Positions 56,076 to 64,000 of a stretch of 64,000 nucleotides of DNA are shown one piece after another. The notes beneath the pieces are model-generated. The model had not been told where the DNA came from, ran no database searches, and worked only from the letters and a program-made list of their open reading frames with translations. The DNA comes from JAQVEM01 sp964603595. GTDB taxonomy: Bacteria; Actinomycetota; Humimicrobiia; Humimicrobiales; Humimicrobiaceae. Made by a program: the position numbers and the translations under genes. The stretch lies in assembly GCA_964603595.1 (NCBI GenBank), contig CAZRVN010000004.1, forward strand, positions 124,001 through 188,000. The letters are read 5' to 3'. Each line of letters begins with the position of its first letter. Position 1 is the stretch's first letter.

Positions 56076-56105
56076 ATTATATTACATTTTTTACTAAAAT
56101 GTCAA
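56076..56105 (-). promoter_or_regulatory. Promoter of LRR lipoprotein gene
   Basis: -35 TTGACA (56100-56105), 18-base spacer, -10 TATAAT (56076-56081), with AAAGT before and ATGTA inside as in the SpaA promoter. Predicted start near 56068 gives a leader of about 160 bases. Confidence 0.72.
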
Positions 56106-56225
56106 ACTTTTCTTATAAAATAATTTTTTTTAAGCTTTTACTGCAGCAACCGTTGAATTAAGAAACTATAATCCAGTATCAATCCTTATTTTATTATTAA
56201 CAATAATAATGATAATATTTCCCCT

Positions 56226-56858
56226 ATGAAAATAAAAAAATTCTATAAAAAACATAAAATAAAAATTATAAGATACACCGGAATAGCCCTGATAATAATG
56301 GGGCTTTCGGTTATAATATGGCCCTTCTACACCAGCTTTATCATGGCAAGAAGAGAACTGGATATACTCTCCTCATGGGAAGAAGAAACGGAATTAACCG
56401 GCGGTGAAAAAGGTGATGGAATAAATGGAAAGCTTGAAAAAGAAAATATTCCCGTTGATACAGAGAAAAAAGTCCCTTTCAGGATTACAATCCCCGATAT
56501 TGAGCTGGACTGGATTGTCAATAAAGGAACCGACTACGCAACTTTAAGAAAAGGACCGGGCTATTACATATCCTCTGCTCTCCCGGGCGAAGAAGGCACC
56601 TGCCTTGTGGCCGGTCACAGGACTACCTACGGTGCTCCCTTTAATAGACTGGGTGAGCTTGAAGAAGGTGACGAAATAATAATAGAGACAGAAGGTAACG
56701 AAAAATTCACCTATATAGTTACGGGTATGGAAGCTGTACTCCCCACTGACATGTCTGTCCTTGAAAATACTGATTACCCTTCCCTGGTGCTGTCAACCTG
56801 TACACCAAAATATTATGCCACGAGAAGACTTATAATATATGCAAGGATTGCAGAATAA
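56226..56858 (+). CDS. Sortase (class D/E type), third copy
   Basis: 210 residues. Membrane anchor, short stalk, catalytic His131 in VAGHRTTYGAPFNRLGEL, Cys192 in LVLSTCTPKYYATRR, Arg200 or 201. More divergent than copies 1 and 2 (TCTP rather than TCHP or SCHP), and without a coiled-coil partner. It lies divergently from the LRR gene and may serve other LPXTG proteins elsewhere. No clear ribosome binding site before the ATG. Confidence 0.9.
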   Translation: MKIKKFYKKHKIKIIRYTGIALIIMGLSVIIWPFYTSFIMARRELDILSSWEEETELTGGEKGDGINGKLEKENIPVDTEKKVPFRITIPDIELDWIVNKGTDYATLRKGPGYYISSALPGEEGTCLVAGHRTTYGAPFNRLGELEEGDEIIIETEGNEKFTYIVTGMEAVLPTDMSVLENTDYPSLVLSTCTPKYYATRRLIIYARIAE

Positions 56859-56897
56859 TCGGAATTTAAGAAGAATAATTTAAGAATAATAGTTATT

Positions 56898-56925
56898 CCG
56901 GTTACCAGTGTTACCGGCAATTTTT
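56898..56925 (+). terminator. Intrinsic terminator of sortase 3
   Basis: CCGGTTAC and GTTACCGG pair (one mismatch) around CAGT, followed by CAATTTTT. Confidence 0.8.
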
Positions 56926-57178
56926 GATTGGCTTAAATAATTATATATAACCTCTTTTACAGCAGCTATCTTTAGACAGGTACATTCTAAATGCCATTTA
57001 AAAAAAATTAACCTTGTTTTATCCTGTTTTTATTAATCCGGGTTAATAATAAACTTTTTTAAAAATGCTAAACCCATTTACTAAAGTTTAGTTAACTTCA
57101 ACAAGCAGCTCATCGGCAGTGTATTGATATTGTATTTAAAAAAGTGAGTATTTAAGTAAAAGTTTAGTAAAAAAAGGG

Positions 57179-57227
57179 GGGTAAGTTCTCAAACTCTTGG
57201 ACGCCTGAATTAACTTACCCGATTTTT
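57179..57227 (+). ncRNA. Isolated hairpin with TTGGACGC loop and T-run
   Basis: GGGTAAGTT pairs with AACTTACCC (9 bp) around a 24-base loop containing TTGGACGCCT, then GATTTTT. The loop shares TTGGACGC with elements A and B, but the stem differs and no gene follows on this strand. Could be a terminator or a small RNA end. Confidence 0.45.
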
Positions 57228-57524
57228 AATTCTATCACGATTGTTTTTTAATTCAATATAATAATGATAAAATTCTAATTATTTTGTTGTAATTTTATAA
57301 TAGCCATATAATAAATTCGGCAAATTTAATAAATATTTAGTAAATGGATAAAAAAACATAAATATTTTCTGGGCGGGTTAATACAAAGTTAATACAGATT
57401 AAATCATTAACTTTAATCTACTACTTACTGCCTGCCTATAAACTCCCTGTAATCCAGCTCCTGCCGCCGGATATTTATCTACTTTTTTTATTTATTATCA
57501 TCTTTCATGCAGCCAGCATAAATA

Positions 57525-58319
57525 TTAATCAAGATATGAATGTGCATACAATGTTTTATTGGTCAGTATCTCAAAAGTTCTGACAGCATTCATTAATTCC
57601 CTGTCAAGCGGATTAACTATAGCGCTATCAAGACCGTTGCTTAAAAGTATTACAAGATATATCCTGTTAATAAGACTCTTAAGTTTGTGAGGAGAAGACT
57701 GGGAAACATTGCTTAGCCCCACTATAGTTTTTGGCTCGTCATCAAGTCCCATTACTTCCTTAAGTTCCTTAAATGCCTTCAGTGCGTTAATACAATTTAA
57801 TACCTGCTCCTGAAGGACAGATACCGGCAGGATTAAAGGATCCAGATACAAATCCCCTGCAGGCACTCCATATTCCAGCGCAGAATTAACTATATCTATA
57901 GCTATTTCTAACCTGCTGTCAACATCGGGGGGCACCCCTTTTTTGGTTAAAGCAATTCCCACGATTTTACTGTTATACTTCTTCGCCATGGGCATAAGAA
58001 TATCAAGCTTATCCCTATCACCTGTAACAGAATTAATCATGGCAACGCCCTTATGTACTTTCAGACCTGCTTCAATAGCACTTATATTTTTAGTATCAAG
58101 AGAAAGATTTACATCTACCTCAGATTGAATGCTTGTAACCATCCACTTCATTAGTTCTTCGCCATTTTTTGTTGCCGGGCCTATGTTTACATCTATATAG
58201 TTCGCGCCTGCTTCTTTCTGCTCTTTTGCTATCTTAATAATGGGCTCTGCATTTCTTTCCTTAACCGCACTGCCTATAACCTCTGAAGTTACAGTTATAT
58301 TTTCCCCTACTATTAACAT
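57525..58319 (-). CDS. acsE: Methyltetrahydrofolate:corrinoid/Fe-S protein methyltransferase AcsE
   Basis: 264 residues from ATG 58319 (MLIVGENI), which has GGGGAG close upstream; six codons more are possible. DHPS-like TIM barrel with ANYIDVNIGPA, LSLDTKNISAIEAGL, AMINSVTGDRDK, DLYLDPLILPVSV and TIVGLSNVSQ. These are AcsE rather than MetH or MtrH signatures. It moves the methyl group from CH3-THF to the corrinoid protein of acetyl-CoA synthase, indicating the Wood-Ljungdahl pathway. The other acs genes are not in the window. Confidence 0.88.
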   Translation of the reverse strand: MLIVGENITVTSEVIGSAVKERNAEPIIKIAKEQKEAGANYIDVNIGPATKNGEELMKWMVTSIQSEVDVNLSLDTKNISAIEAGLKVHKGVAMINSVTGDRDKLDILMPMAKKYNSKIVGIALTKKGVPPDVDSRLEIAIDIVNSALEYGVPAGDLYLDPLILPVSVLQEQVLNCINALKAFKELKEVMGLDDEPKTIVGLSNVSQSSPHKLKSLINRIYLVILLSNGLDSAIVNPLDRELMNAVRTFEILTNKTLYAHSYLD

Positions 58320-58442
58320 ATTTCTCCCCAGACTCATGAATTTATAATATTAAAACACGAAAGACTGCGAAAAATAATTACAACATTAAAACTAATTTAA
58401 AAGTTAATCCGCTCGCCTAAAAACACCCCATCAATCATATCA

Positions 58443-59246
58443 TTAAGATTCGTAATCAAACCACTTACTGTAAATTTCATCATAGGTTCCATCTTCCTTA
58501 ATCTCTTCAAGGATGCTGTCGACTTCCTCTTTTAATGTGCTCCCTTCACTAAAGACAATTCCAAATTCTTTGCTTGATTTTACTACTTCCAGCACACTAT
58601 AAATCCCGGTATTTCCAGTGATAAGATTAACCCCCACGGGAAGGGAAAGAAACATTCCGCCAATATCCTTATTCTTCAGGGCATCAATCATAATAACTAC
58701 ATCATTATATCTTTCAACTTCAAAATTAAGCAGATAATCCTCATCAATGTATTTTTCTTCGCTACTCAATATCCCTAAGGGTCCCCCCTCCATATTTTCC
58801 TTAATCTTGATATCGGCCTCATCTAAGACAATTAACATATACTCCATAGTAAAATAAGGAATTGAAAAATCAACTATATCGTCTTTATCAGGTAATATTG
58901 GAATAGCTGATATAACCATATCAAGTTTTATATCCCCGGGAATCTGGTAGCTGCTCTCCCAGTCTATTTGCACTATTTCTAAATCCTTCTCCATCCTGCT
59001 GGCAATTTCTGTTGCAATATCAATATCAAAACCCTCAACATTACCATCTTCCATAAACTCAAAAGCTGGATATGTAGGGTCGCAGCCCACCATAAGGTTT
59101 GACCCTATATTATTTATATCTCCGGCATTATCCCTGGTCCTGCAACCACCTGAATTCAGAAGCAAAAAAATAATTATGCCGGCAATAATCACATATATAA
59201 AAAATAAAGAAGTATTCTTATTTTTTTGTATAAAATTTAAAAACAT
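58443..59246 (-). CDS. Extracellular solute-binding lipoprotein, family 3
   Basis: 267 residues. Lipobox NSGGC, Cys35. SBP_bac_3 pattern: LMVGCDPTYPAFEFMEDGNVEGFDIDIA (in parts), WESSYQIPGDIKLDMVISAI, DFSIPYF and KEFGIVFSEGSTL. Binds an amino acid or similar ligand for an ABC importer; the membrane and ATPase genes are not adjacent. It could instead act as a stand-alone sensor lipoprotein. Confidence 0.85.
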   Translation of the reverse strand: MFLNFIQKNKNTSLFFIYVIIAGIIIFLLLNSGGCRTRDNAGDINNIGSNLMVGCDPTYPAFEFMEDGNVEGFDIDIATEIASRMEKDLEIVQIDWESSYQIPGDIKLDMVISAIPILPDKDDIVDFSIPYFTMEYMLIVLDEADIKIKENMEGGPLGILSSEEKYIDEDYLLNFEVERYNDVVIMIDALKNKDIGGMFLSLPVGVNLITGNTGIYSVLEVVKSSKEFGIVFSEGSTLKEEVDSILEEIKEDGTYDEIYSKWFDYES

Positions 59247-59703
59247 TTAAAAAATTTACTTTTCATTTAAGTTATATGCTCATAATTAATTTACCATAGG
59301 TTAAATTTTATTAGAATTAAATTATTTTTCAAGCAATATTTTGGCTTTACCACGCCATAGTTTTAGAAGCATATAAATGATAAATATATGATTTTAAAAT
59401 ATAAATATAAAACTCTATTAAATGATTATAAAAAACTCTAATTAATTCATGTATAAAAGTATTTTATATCCTACTCATTATATGTTAAAATTAATAGTGT
59501 AGAGTACTAATATTATTTAATAATATCAGTATTTTTAATATTTTAAGTAAAAATAGATAGAGGAAGTGCTCAAATACGGGTTCTAAATATAAGTTTACAG
59601 GTTGATTTGATTTTTACTTAAAAATAGTATAAAGTATTTCAAGTTTTATTTTGGAAATGTTTTGACGGACTGAAAAAATTATTAAAAAGGTTGGTGAATA
59701 AAA
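59247..59703. promoter_or_regulatory. Upstream region of blaI-like gene with inverted repeats
   Basis: About 457 AT-rich bases without a gene. A 17-bp odd palindrome ATATTATT-T-AATAATAT lies at 59510-59526. Perfect 14-bp arms TTTTAAGTAAAAAT (59541-59554) and ATTTTTACTTAAAA (59610-59623) face each other, the second just before a TATAAA (59628-59633). These are candidates for BlaI-type operators. Confidence 0.5.
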
Positions 59704-60141
59704 ATGGCTAAGAGTGATGATGTCAAGAAAAAATCAGAAGAGATAGGAATAAATGGTCTCAACAGCATAAGCAATTTAGAAGCTGAAATAATGAAGATTA
59801 TCTGGAAGAGCGGCAAAGTAACAGTAAGGGAAGTGCATGAGGACATGCTGAGAAAAGAAATTGAAAGTAAAGAGCATGGTTTCATACCATATACCACTGT
59901 GATGTCAACAATGACTACCCTGGCTGAAAAAGGCCTTCTAAAGCAGAATAAGACTTCCAAAACATACCTGTATTCTGCTGCTGTTGACAAAAAGGAACTT
60001 TCAAAGAGAATAATAAAATCAGTTTCTGACAAATTGCTTGAGGATAGTACCAGAGGAATGGTCTCAAGATTTTTATCTGACAGCAAGAATATCTCAAAAG
60101 AAGGGATAAATAAGCTATTAAAAGAGATAGACAAGCACTAA
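59704..60141 (+). CDS. BlaI/MecI-family transcriptional repressor
   Basis: 145 residues. Winged helix: SISNLEAEIMKIIWKSGKVTVREVHE, then YTTVMSTMTTLAEKGLLKQNKTSKTYLY (parts), and a helical dimerisation tail. AAGGTTGGTG precedes the ATG. BlaI repressors are cleaved by or released through their BlaR1/MecR1 partner; such a gene follows about 200 bases downstream. No beta-lactamase is in the window, so the target may be the peptide-maturase genes. Confidence 0.9.
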   Translation: MAKSDDVKKKSEEIGINGLNSISNLEAEIMKIIWKSGKVTVREVHEDMLRKEIESKEHGFIPYTTVMSTMTTLAEKGLLKQNKTSKTYLYSAAVDKKELSKRIIKSVSDKLLEDSTRGMVSRFLSDSKNISKEGINKLLKEIDKH

Positions 60142-60344
60142 AACTGATTACCTGTAATAAATATATTTTTACATTGCTAGTCCGGAAAGCTGGTTAGAGG
60201 AAAAATATAAGAAAATTTTAAAATTATTTTCGGCTGAGATTTATGTTAGTGTAATCATATTAAAAAAATTTTTCCCTCGTGTATTTGTCAGGATTAAATT
60301 ATGCAATAGTATTTATATAATTAATACATAATACATATATCTTT

Positions 60345-61406
60345 ATGTTTTTTTTAGAAATATTAATAAATTACATTCTGCCGATTATCTATACAAGTGC
60401 TATAAGTCTTGTACTGGTACTATTATTCCTTTTTATCTTCAGGATTAAAGACTCAAATATAAGAATTTTATTTTTCTTTATACCGCTGATAAAGCCATTT
60501 ATAGCAATTGCGGAAAAATTTGATACTAGCAAACAGCACTTTAACGTAAACACCACTATCGGAGCAATCAGGTTTCCCGACCCTGCCAATATCATTAAAA
60601 GTTTTGAAATTTTTGACAAAGGTCCCCTGGTCATTTCCGACATCAACTACCTGATTCTATTTCTTGTATCTATAATTATAATCATGGTACTGGTGGCAAG
60701 ATGGATTAACCTTCTTTTTTTCTACAGGAGACTGGCATATGAAGAAAGGGTCAGCCGTAAGGATGTGCCTGATCTCTATAAAATTATGGACCGCTACACC
60801 AGTAAAATAAAATTAAATACACCTGCTGTAAGTCTTACCCACAGGGATTTCTTCTCACCTTTTGTCGCCGGCATTAAAAACTACACCATGGTCCTGTCGC
60901 CAACTCTAATAGAAAAGCTTGATTTAAACGAAAAAGAAACCCTGATCCAGCATGAACTTTCACATATAAAAAGAAAGGATAATTTTATAGGATGGATGGC
61001 TCTGATATTAAGAGACCTCTTTTTCTTTAACCCTGTTTCCTACATTGCTTACGGCCTGATAAGGGCTGAACAGGAAAAAGACAGCGATAAGCTCATGGTA
61101 AAATACTCCGGCAAGTCCAAAAAAGAGATATCCAGAAGCATCCTGGGAATTATCCTGAAGCTAAACTCAATCACAACAAGAAGAATGAATCCGGATACTC
61201 CCTATACTTCTACCTTCTCCCCCTTCACTCTGCTCAACCACATAAAGATAAAAAACAGGATAAAATCCATTTCAAGAACCGACCCGGGAAAAATTTACAG
61301 CCGCCTGCTTCCCAGGGTTTTAATGTATTTAATGTTCGCTCTCCTGTTACTGCTCCAGATTGTTTTTATTTTTAAAATAGGTAACTGGTTTATTTTCCTT
61401 AGATAA
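60345..61406 (+). CDS. BlaR1-type M56 membrane metalloprotease without sensor domain
   Basis: 353 residues. At least three N-terminal membrane helices, the M56 zinc site HELSH (203-207) with QHELSHIKRKDNF, a conserved FNPVSY and AEQEKDSD, and one more helix at the C-terminus. It stops there: the external penicillin-binding sensor of BlaR1/MecR1 is missing. It likely cleaves the BlaI-type repressor in response to another signal. Genes downstream are the precursor peptide and radical SAM enzyme. Confidence 0.9.
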   Translation: MFFLEILINYILPIIYTSAISLVLVLLFLFIFRIKDSNIRILFFFIPLIKPFIAIAEKFDTSKQHFNVNTTIGAIRFPDPANIIKSFEIFDKGPLVISDINYLILFLVSIIIIMVLVARWINLLFFYRRLAYEERVSRKDVPDLYKIMDRYTSKIKLNTPAVSLTHRDFFSPFVAGIKNYTMVLSPTLIEKLDLNEKETLIQHELSHIKRKDNFIGWMALILRDLFFFNPVSYIAYGLIRAEQEKDSDKLMVKYSGKSKKEISRSILGIILKLNSITTRRMNPDTPYTSTFSPFTLLNHIKIKNRIKSISRTDPGKIYSRLLPRVLMYLMFALLLLLQIVFIFKIGNWFIFLR

Positions 61407-61524
61407 ATTTTAGAAATATAACATAACCTTCCTAAAATTTTGGATACCAGAAATTAATCTTTTTTTACCTGCCGCATTACCATACCAGTTTGATATAACA
61501 GCTTTATAGTAGTAACATATATAA

Positions 61525-61543
61525 CTATATAATAATTATATAG
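61525..61543. promoter_or_regulatory. Perfect palindrome upstream of the precursor peptide gene
   Basis: CTATATAAT, central A, ATTATATAG. It lies about 38 bases before the precursor start and is a plausible repressor operator, possibly for the BlaI-type protein. Confidence 0.5.
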
Positions 61544-61580
61544 CTGTAACATAAAAATTACTTCAGGAAGGGAGTAATAT

Positions 61581-61703
61581 TTGAAGTCCATCAACAAAAC
61601 CAAAGACCTCTGGAATAATGACCTGAAGATGGAAGGGTTAAAAGGTTATATGAGCCCCATGTGCTGCTGGATATGGTGTTTCTGGTGGATTGACCACCCA
61701 TGA
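61581..61703 (+). CDS. Cys/Trp-rich RiPP precursor peptide
   Basis: 40 residues, TTG start with AGGAAGGGAG ending 6 bases upstream. The first 24 or so residues are hydrophilic (KSINKTKDLWNNDLKMEGLK), then YMSPM and the end CCWIWCFWWIDHP. Three Cys and four Trp sit in the last 13 residues. Its position 20 bases before a radical SAM/SPASM gene, strong ribosome binding site and leader-core layout mark it as the substrate peptide. Modification could be Cys thioethers or Trp/Phe cyclophane links (inference). Too short for ordinary gene callers. Confidence 0.8.
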   Translation: MKSINKTKDLWNNDLKMEGLKGYMSPMCCWIWCFWWIDHP

Positions 61704-61723
61704 TAGTGTAGATATTACTAATA

Positions 61724-63100
61724 ATGGAATTATTCCAGAGTAGTTACAACTACTCAAAAAAAATAAATTCAAAGTATACCCTGATAAATAATACCCTGAC
61801 CGGTGCACTGGATATAATAGAAAATTATATCTGGCAACTGATAGAAAAGAAAAGTTTTGATAAAGTAGAATCCGGTATTTTATCACGGCTTATGGATAGG
61901 GGGTATTTCTATACCGATTCAAAAAAAGAAGACCAGATATTTAAAGAGCTTTTTTCTAACTATACAAAAAAAATATTTTCAAAACCCGTTAGATTTGTAT
62001 TCTGCCCATCTTTCCATTGCAACCTTGATTGTATTTACTGCTTCCAGAAAGACCTTCCCGGCAATCCAAATAAATTCATGAGCAAAAAAGTACTTAATGA
62101 CTCCATTAAAGCTGCCAGGAAAATATCAGAAAAGAAATCAGGCAATATTGACTCTATTGAACTTTTTGGAGGAGAGCCCCTTCTCCCAAAGAGTAAAAAC
62201 TATGTAGAGAAAATTCTCAAATTTGCAGCAGAGGAAGATGCAACCATAACCATAGTTACAAATGGGGTACTGGTAAAAGATTTTCTGGACATACTTAAAC
62301 CGGTAAAAAATAGAATCAACATGCTCCAGATAACCATTGACGGGCCACCTGAAATCCATGACAGCAGGAGAAAATTCCATTCCGGCAGAGGCAGTTTTGA
62401 CAAAATAGAAGAGGGCATAGACCTCCTCTTAGAAAATAATATTAATACCCACATGAGGATAAATATTGACAATACCAATATTGACTATCTACCGGAGCTT
62501 TACAAATATGTCAGTAAAAAAAACTGGCTTGGCCACCCTGATTTTAAAATATTACCTGCACTGGTTACGGACCACAGCACCCTTGATTATGACGATATCA
62601 TAATACCCGAAGAGAAATTACTGGAAAAATTAATTATATTGTATGACAACCATCCGGAATTGGAAGACGTGCTTAGTTTTTATGCTTTCAAGCCCGTAAG
62701 GCATATACTGGAACTCTTAGAAGGATCGCCCAATGTTTCCCCAAAATTCTACAACTGCGAGAGCAATATACTGGAAATGAATATTTTTGGCCCTGACGGA
62801 TATATTTATGCCTGCGGGGAATCCATAGGCAAGCCCGAATATGCTATAGGAAGATTCAGCCCCGGACTTGAATTTTACCCGGACAGAGAGAAACTATGGA
62901 CCTCAAGAAACATAATGAGTATGAAAAAATGCAAAGAGTGTAAATTCGCTCCCCTCTGCGGCGGCGGCTGCGCCTTTTCCTCAATGCTTATATATGATAA
63001 TAACAGCACCCCGGTATGTGAAAGATACCAGGAAGTACTTGATACATTCATTGAGCTAAGAGGAGAAAAGATATTTAAAAAATATATGGAAGACCGGTAA
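61724..63100 (+). CDS. Radical SAM/SPASM peptide maturase
   Basis: 458 residues. An N-terminal segment (SKYTLINNTLTGALDII) typical of peptide-modifying radical SAM proteins, CNLDCIYC (Cys 99, 103, 106) for the SAM cluster, ELFGGEPLLP, and a SPASM region with GPDGYIYACGE, CKECKFAPLCGGGC and a final Cys in PVCERYQEV for auxiliary clusters. Reductively cleaves SAM to crosslink its peptide. The 40-residue Cys/Trp peptide directly upstream is the likely substrate. No transporter or protease gene follows; folD is convergent 9 bases away. Confidence 0.92.
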   Translation: MELFQSSYNYSKKINSKYTLINNTLTGALDIIENYIWQLIEKKSFDKVESGILSRLMDRGYFYTDSKKEDQIFKELFSNYTKKIFSKPVRFVFCPSFHCNLDCIYCFQKDLPGNPNKFMSKKVLNDSIKAARKISEKKSGNIDSIELFGGEPLLPKSKNYVEKILKFAAEEDATITIVTNGVLVKDFLDILKPVKNRINMLQITIDGPPEIHDSRRKFHSGRGSFDKIEEGIDLLLENNINTHMRINIDNTNIDYLPELYKYVSKKNWLGHPDFKILPALVTDHSTLDYDDIIIPEEKLLEKLIILYDNHPELEDVLSFYAFKPVRHILELLEGSPNVSPKFYNCESNILEMNIFGPDGYIYACGESIGKPEYAIGRFSPGLEFYPDREKLWTSRNIMSMKKCKECKFAPLCGGGCAFSSMLIYDNNSTPVCERYQEVLDTFIELRGEKIFKKYMEDR

Positions 63101-63109
63101 AGCCCTTTT

Positions 63110-64000
63110 TTAAAGCTGCATTTTTGCTGCTTTTAAAGTATTTTTAAGAAGCATCGCAATTGTCATCGGGCCAACTCCACCGGGAACAGGTGAAATATAG
63201 CCAGCTTTGGGCTCCACTTTTAGAAAATCCACATCTCCTATAAGAGTAGAACCCTTTTTCTCAAAGTCTTCCTTTCTCCATTCAAGAAGTTCCTTACTTG
63301 CTTTATCTTTTGTTATCCTGTTAATTCCCACATCTATAACCACTGCGCCTTCCTTAACCATATCTTCTTTAATTAAGTAAGGAACACCGGCAGCAACAAT
63401 AAGGATATCAGCTCCTGAAGTACTGAACTTCAGGTCCCTGGTTTCAATATGACATATTGTAACAGTAGCCCATTCATTCAAAAGGAGCAGCGATGTCGGT
63501 TTGCCCACTATTTCACTGTGCCCCACCATGGTAGCATTCTTTCCCTTTATGGTTATGTTTTCTCTCTTCAGCATTTCTATAATGCCGGATGGAGTAGCGG
63601 GAACCAGGCAATCCTGCTGCGCTATCAGTCTTCCCGTATTTATGGGATGAAATCCATCCACATCCTTTTCCGGGTATATAGCTTCCAGGACCTCTGCCTT
63701 ATTTACCTGTGGCGGCAACGGAAGCTGGACAAGGATGCCATGGATATCATCCCTCTGGTTAAGCTTCTTGATTTCATCCAGAATATCCCTGTTAGATATA
63801 CTTTTATCCATCCTTATTGTCTCAGAATAGAATCCAACCTCATCACAGCCCTTCTTTTTATTTCTTATATACACTTCCGAAGCAGGGTTATCCCCTACCA
63901 GTATCACTGCCAGACCCGGTGCAACTCCCCTGGTTTTTTTTAGTTCTTTTACTTCTTCTGTTATTTCTTTTTTTATATCCTGTGATATCTTCCTGCCGTC
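63110..64000 (-). CDS. folD: Methylenetetrahydrofolate dehydrogenase/cyclohydrolase FolD (partial)
   Basis: 297 codons open to the window edge; the frame continues past 64000 (DGRKISQDIKKEI). A Met at 63907 is internal, since upstream codons match FolD. Motifs: ILVGDNPASEVYIRNK, VQLPLPPQV, PEKDVDGFHPIN, PATPSGI, GHSEIVGKP and SPVPGGVGPMTIAMLL. Converts 5,10-methylene-THF to 10-formyl-THF; with AcsE it fits the methyl branch of the Wood-Ljungdahl pathway. Confidence 0.96.
   Translation of the reverse strand, partial: DGRKISQDIKKEITEEVKELKKTRGVAPGLAVILVGDNPASEVYIRNKKKGCDEVGFYSETIRMDKSISNRDILDEIKKLNQRDDIHGILVQLPLPPQVNKAEVLEAIYPEKDVDGFHPINTGRLIAQQDCLVPATPSGIIEMLKRENITIKGKNATMVGHSEIVGKPTSLLLLNEWATVTICHIETRDLKFSTSGADILIVAAGVPYLIKEDMVKEGAVVIDVGINRITKDKASKELLEWRKEDFEKKGSTLIGDVDFLKVEPKAGYISPVPGGVGPMTIAMLLKNTLKAAKMQL

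Larger units (their letters stand above)
56859..57524. other. Intergenic region with two hairpins
   Basis: About 665 AT-rich bases with no gene. It contains the sortase terminator (56898-56925) and a separate hairpin at 57179-57227 described below. An ACTAAAGTTTAGT palindrome is at about 57079-57091. Nothing else is recognised. Confidence 0.5.

Noticed and set aside
1..64000. tRNA, rRNA or CRISPR loci
   Set aside because: None seen on reading the gaps; no cloverleaf or direct-repeat array stood out.

Overview
The window is a low-GC, AT-rich chromosomal segment from an anaerobic bacterium with a Gram-positive (monoderm) type of envelope. It has three sortases, an LPXTG-type surface protein and several lipoproteins, and no outer-membrane genes. 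Wood-Ljungdahl chemistry (AcsE, FolD), a radical SAM peptide maturase and many Fe-S proteins point to anaerobic life. The IMP dehydrogenase is the CBS-less GuaB3 type common in actinobacteria, and the sortases resemble actinobacterial class D/E enzymes. My inference is a deep-branching low-GC actinobacterial candidate lineage (for example Humimicrobiia-like). No rRNA or other phylogenetic marker is present to prove it.

Layout. 1-10.6 kb, minus strand: heat-shock and translation block hrcA-dnaJ-rsmE-mtaB ... HIT protein. Between mtaB and HIT lie a beta-propeller lipoprotein and a very large CLCA-like metalloprotease/vWA/propeller surface protein whose 5' end is interrupted by an in-frame stop. 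10.7-14.9 kb, plus strand: TPP riboswitch with terminator, a second unassigned structured leader, then thiM-thiE-thiC-thiL. 15-29 kb: M29 aminopeptidase, then a long minus-strand housekeeping run udg-tsaE-tsaB-tsaD-groES-groEL-plsY-guaB3-guaA-chorismate mutase-DAHP synthase-pcrA. 29-36.7 kb is an accessory island: small lipoprotein, purine permease, an unknown 128-residue gene, an orphan Phd-type antitoxin with a palindromic operator, a PFK with GGDD signature, an IS1595-family transposase and a single-chain restriction-methylation-specificity protein. 36.8-43.2 kb: gatCAB, a CPBP membrane protease and ligA.

43.4-57 kb is a cell-surface island. It holds two copies of a module [LPXTG protein - sortase - 190-residue membrane/coiled-coil partner]. 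In the left copy the LPXTG gene survives only as its C-terminal tail, next to an AbiE toxin-antitoxin pair, and an AMMECR1/alpha-toroid lipoprotein sits beside the sortase. The right copy has an intact 1453-residue SpaA/Cna_B repeat protein ending in LPFTG. Further right are a leucine-rich-repeat lipoprotein and a third sortase. The SpaA and LRR genes share the same promoter and the same short structured leader with an intrinsic terminator, which looks like an undescribed riboswitch-like element.

57.5-64 kb: acsE, an amino-acid-type solute-binding lipoprotein, then a plus-strand cluster BlaI repressor - truncated BlaR1-type M56 protease - 40-residue Cys/Trp-rich precursor peptide - radical SAM/SPASM maturase. 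I read the last as a small RiPP (ribosomally made, modified peptide) system under BlaI/M56 control. The window ends inside folD. The strongest candidates for new biology are this RiPP cluster, the duplicated sortase module with its unnamed partner protein, and the paired leader elements.
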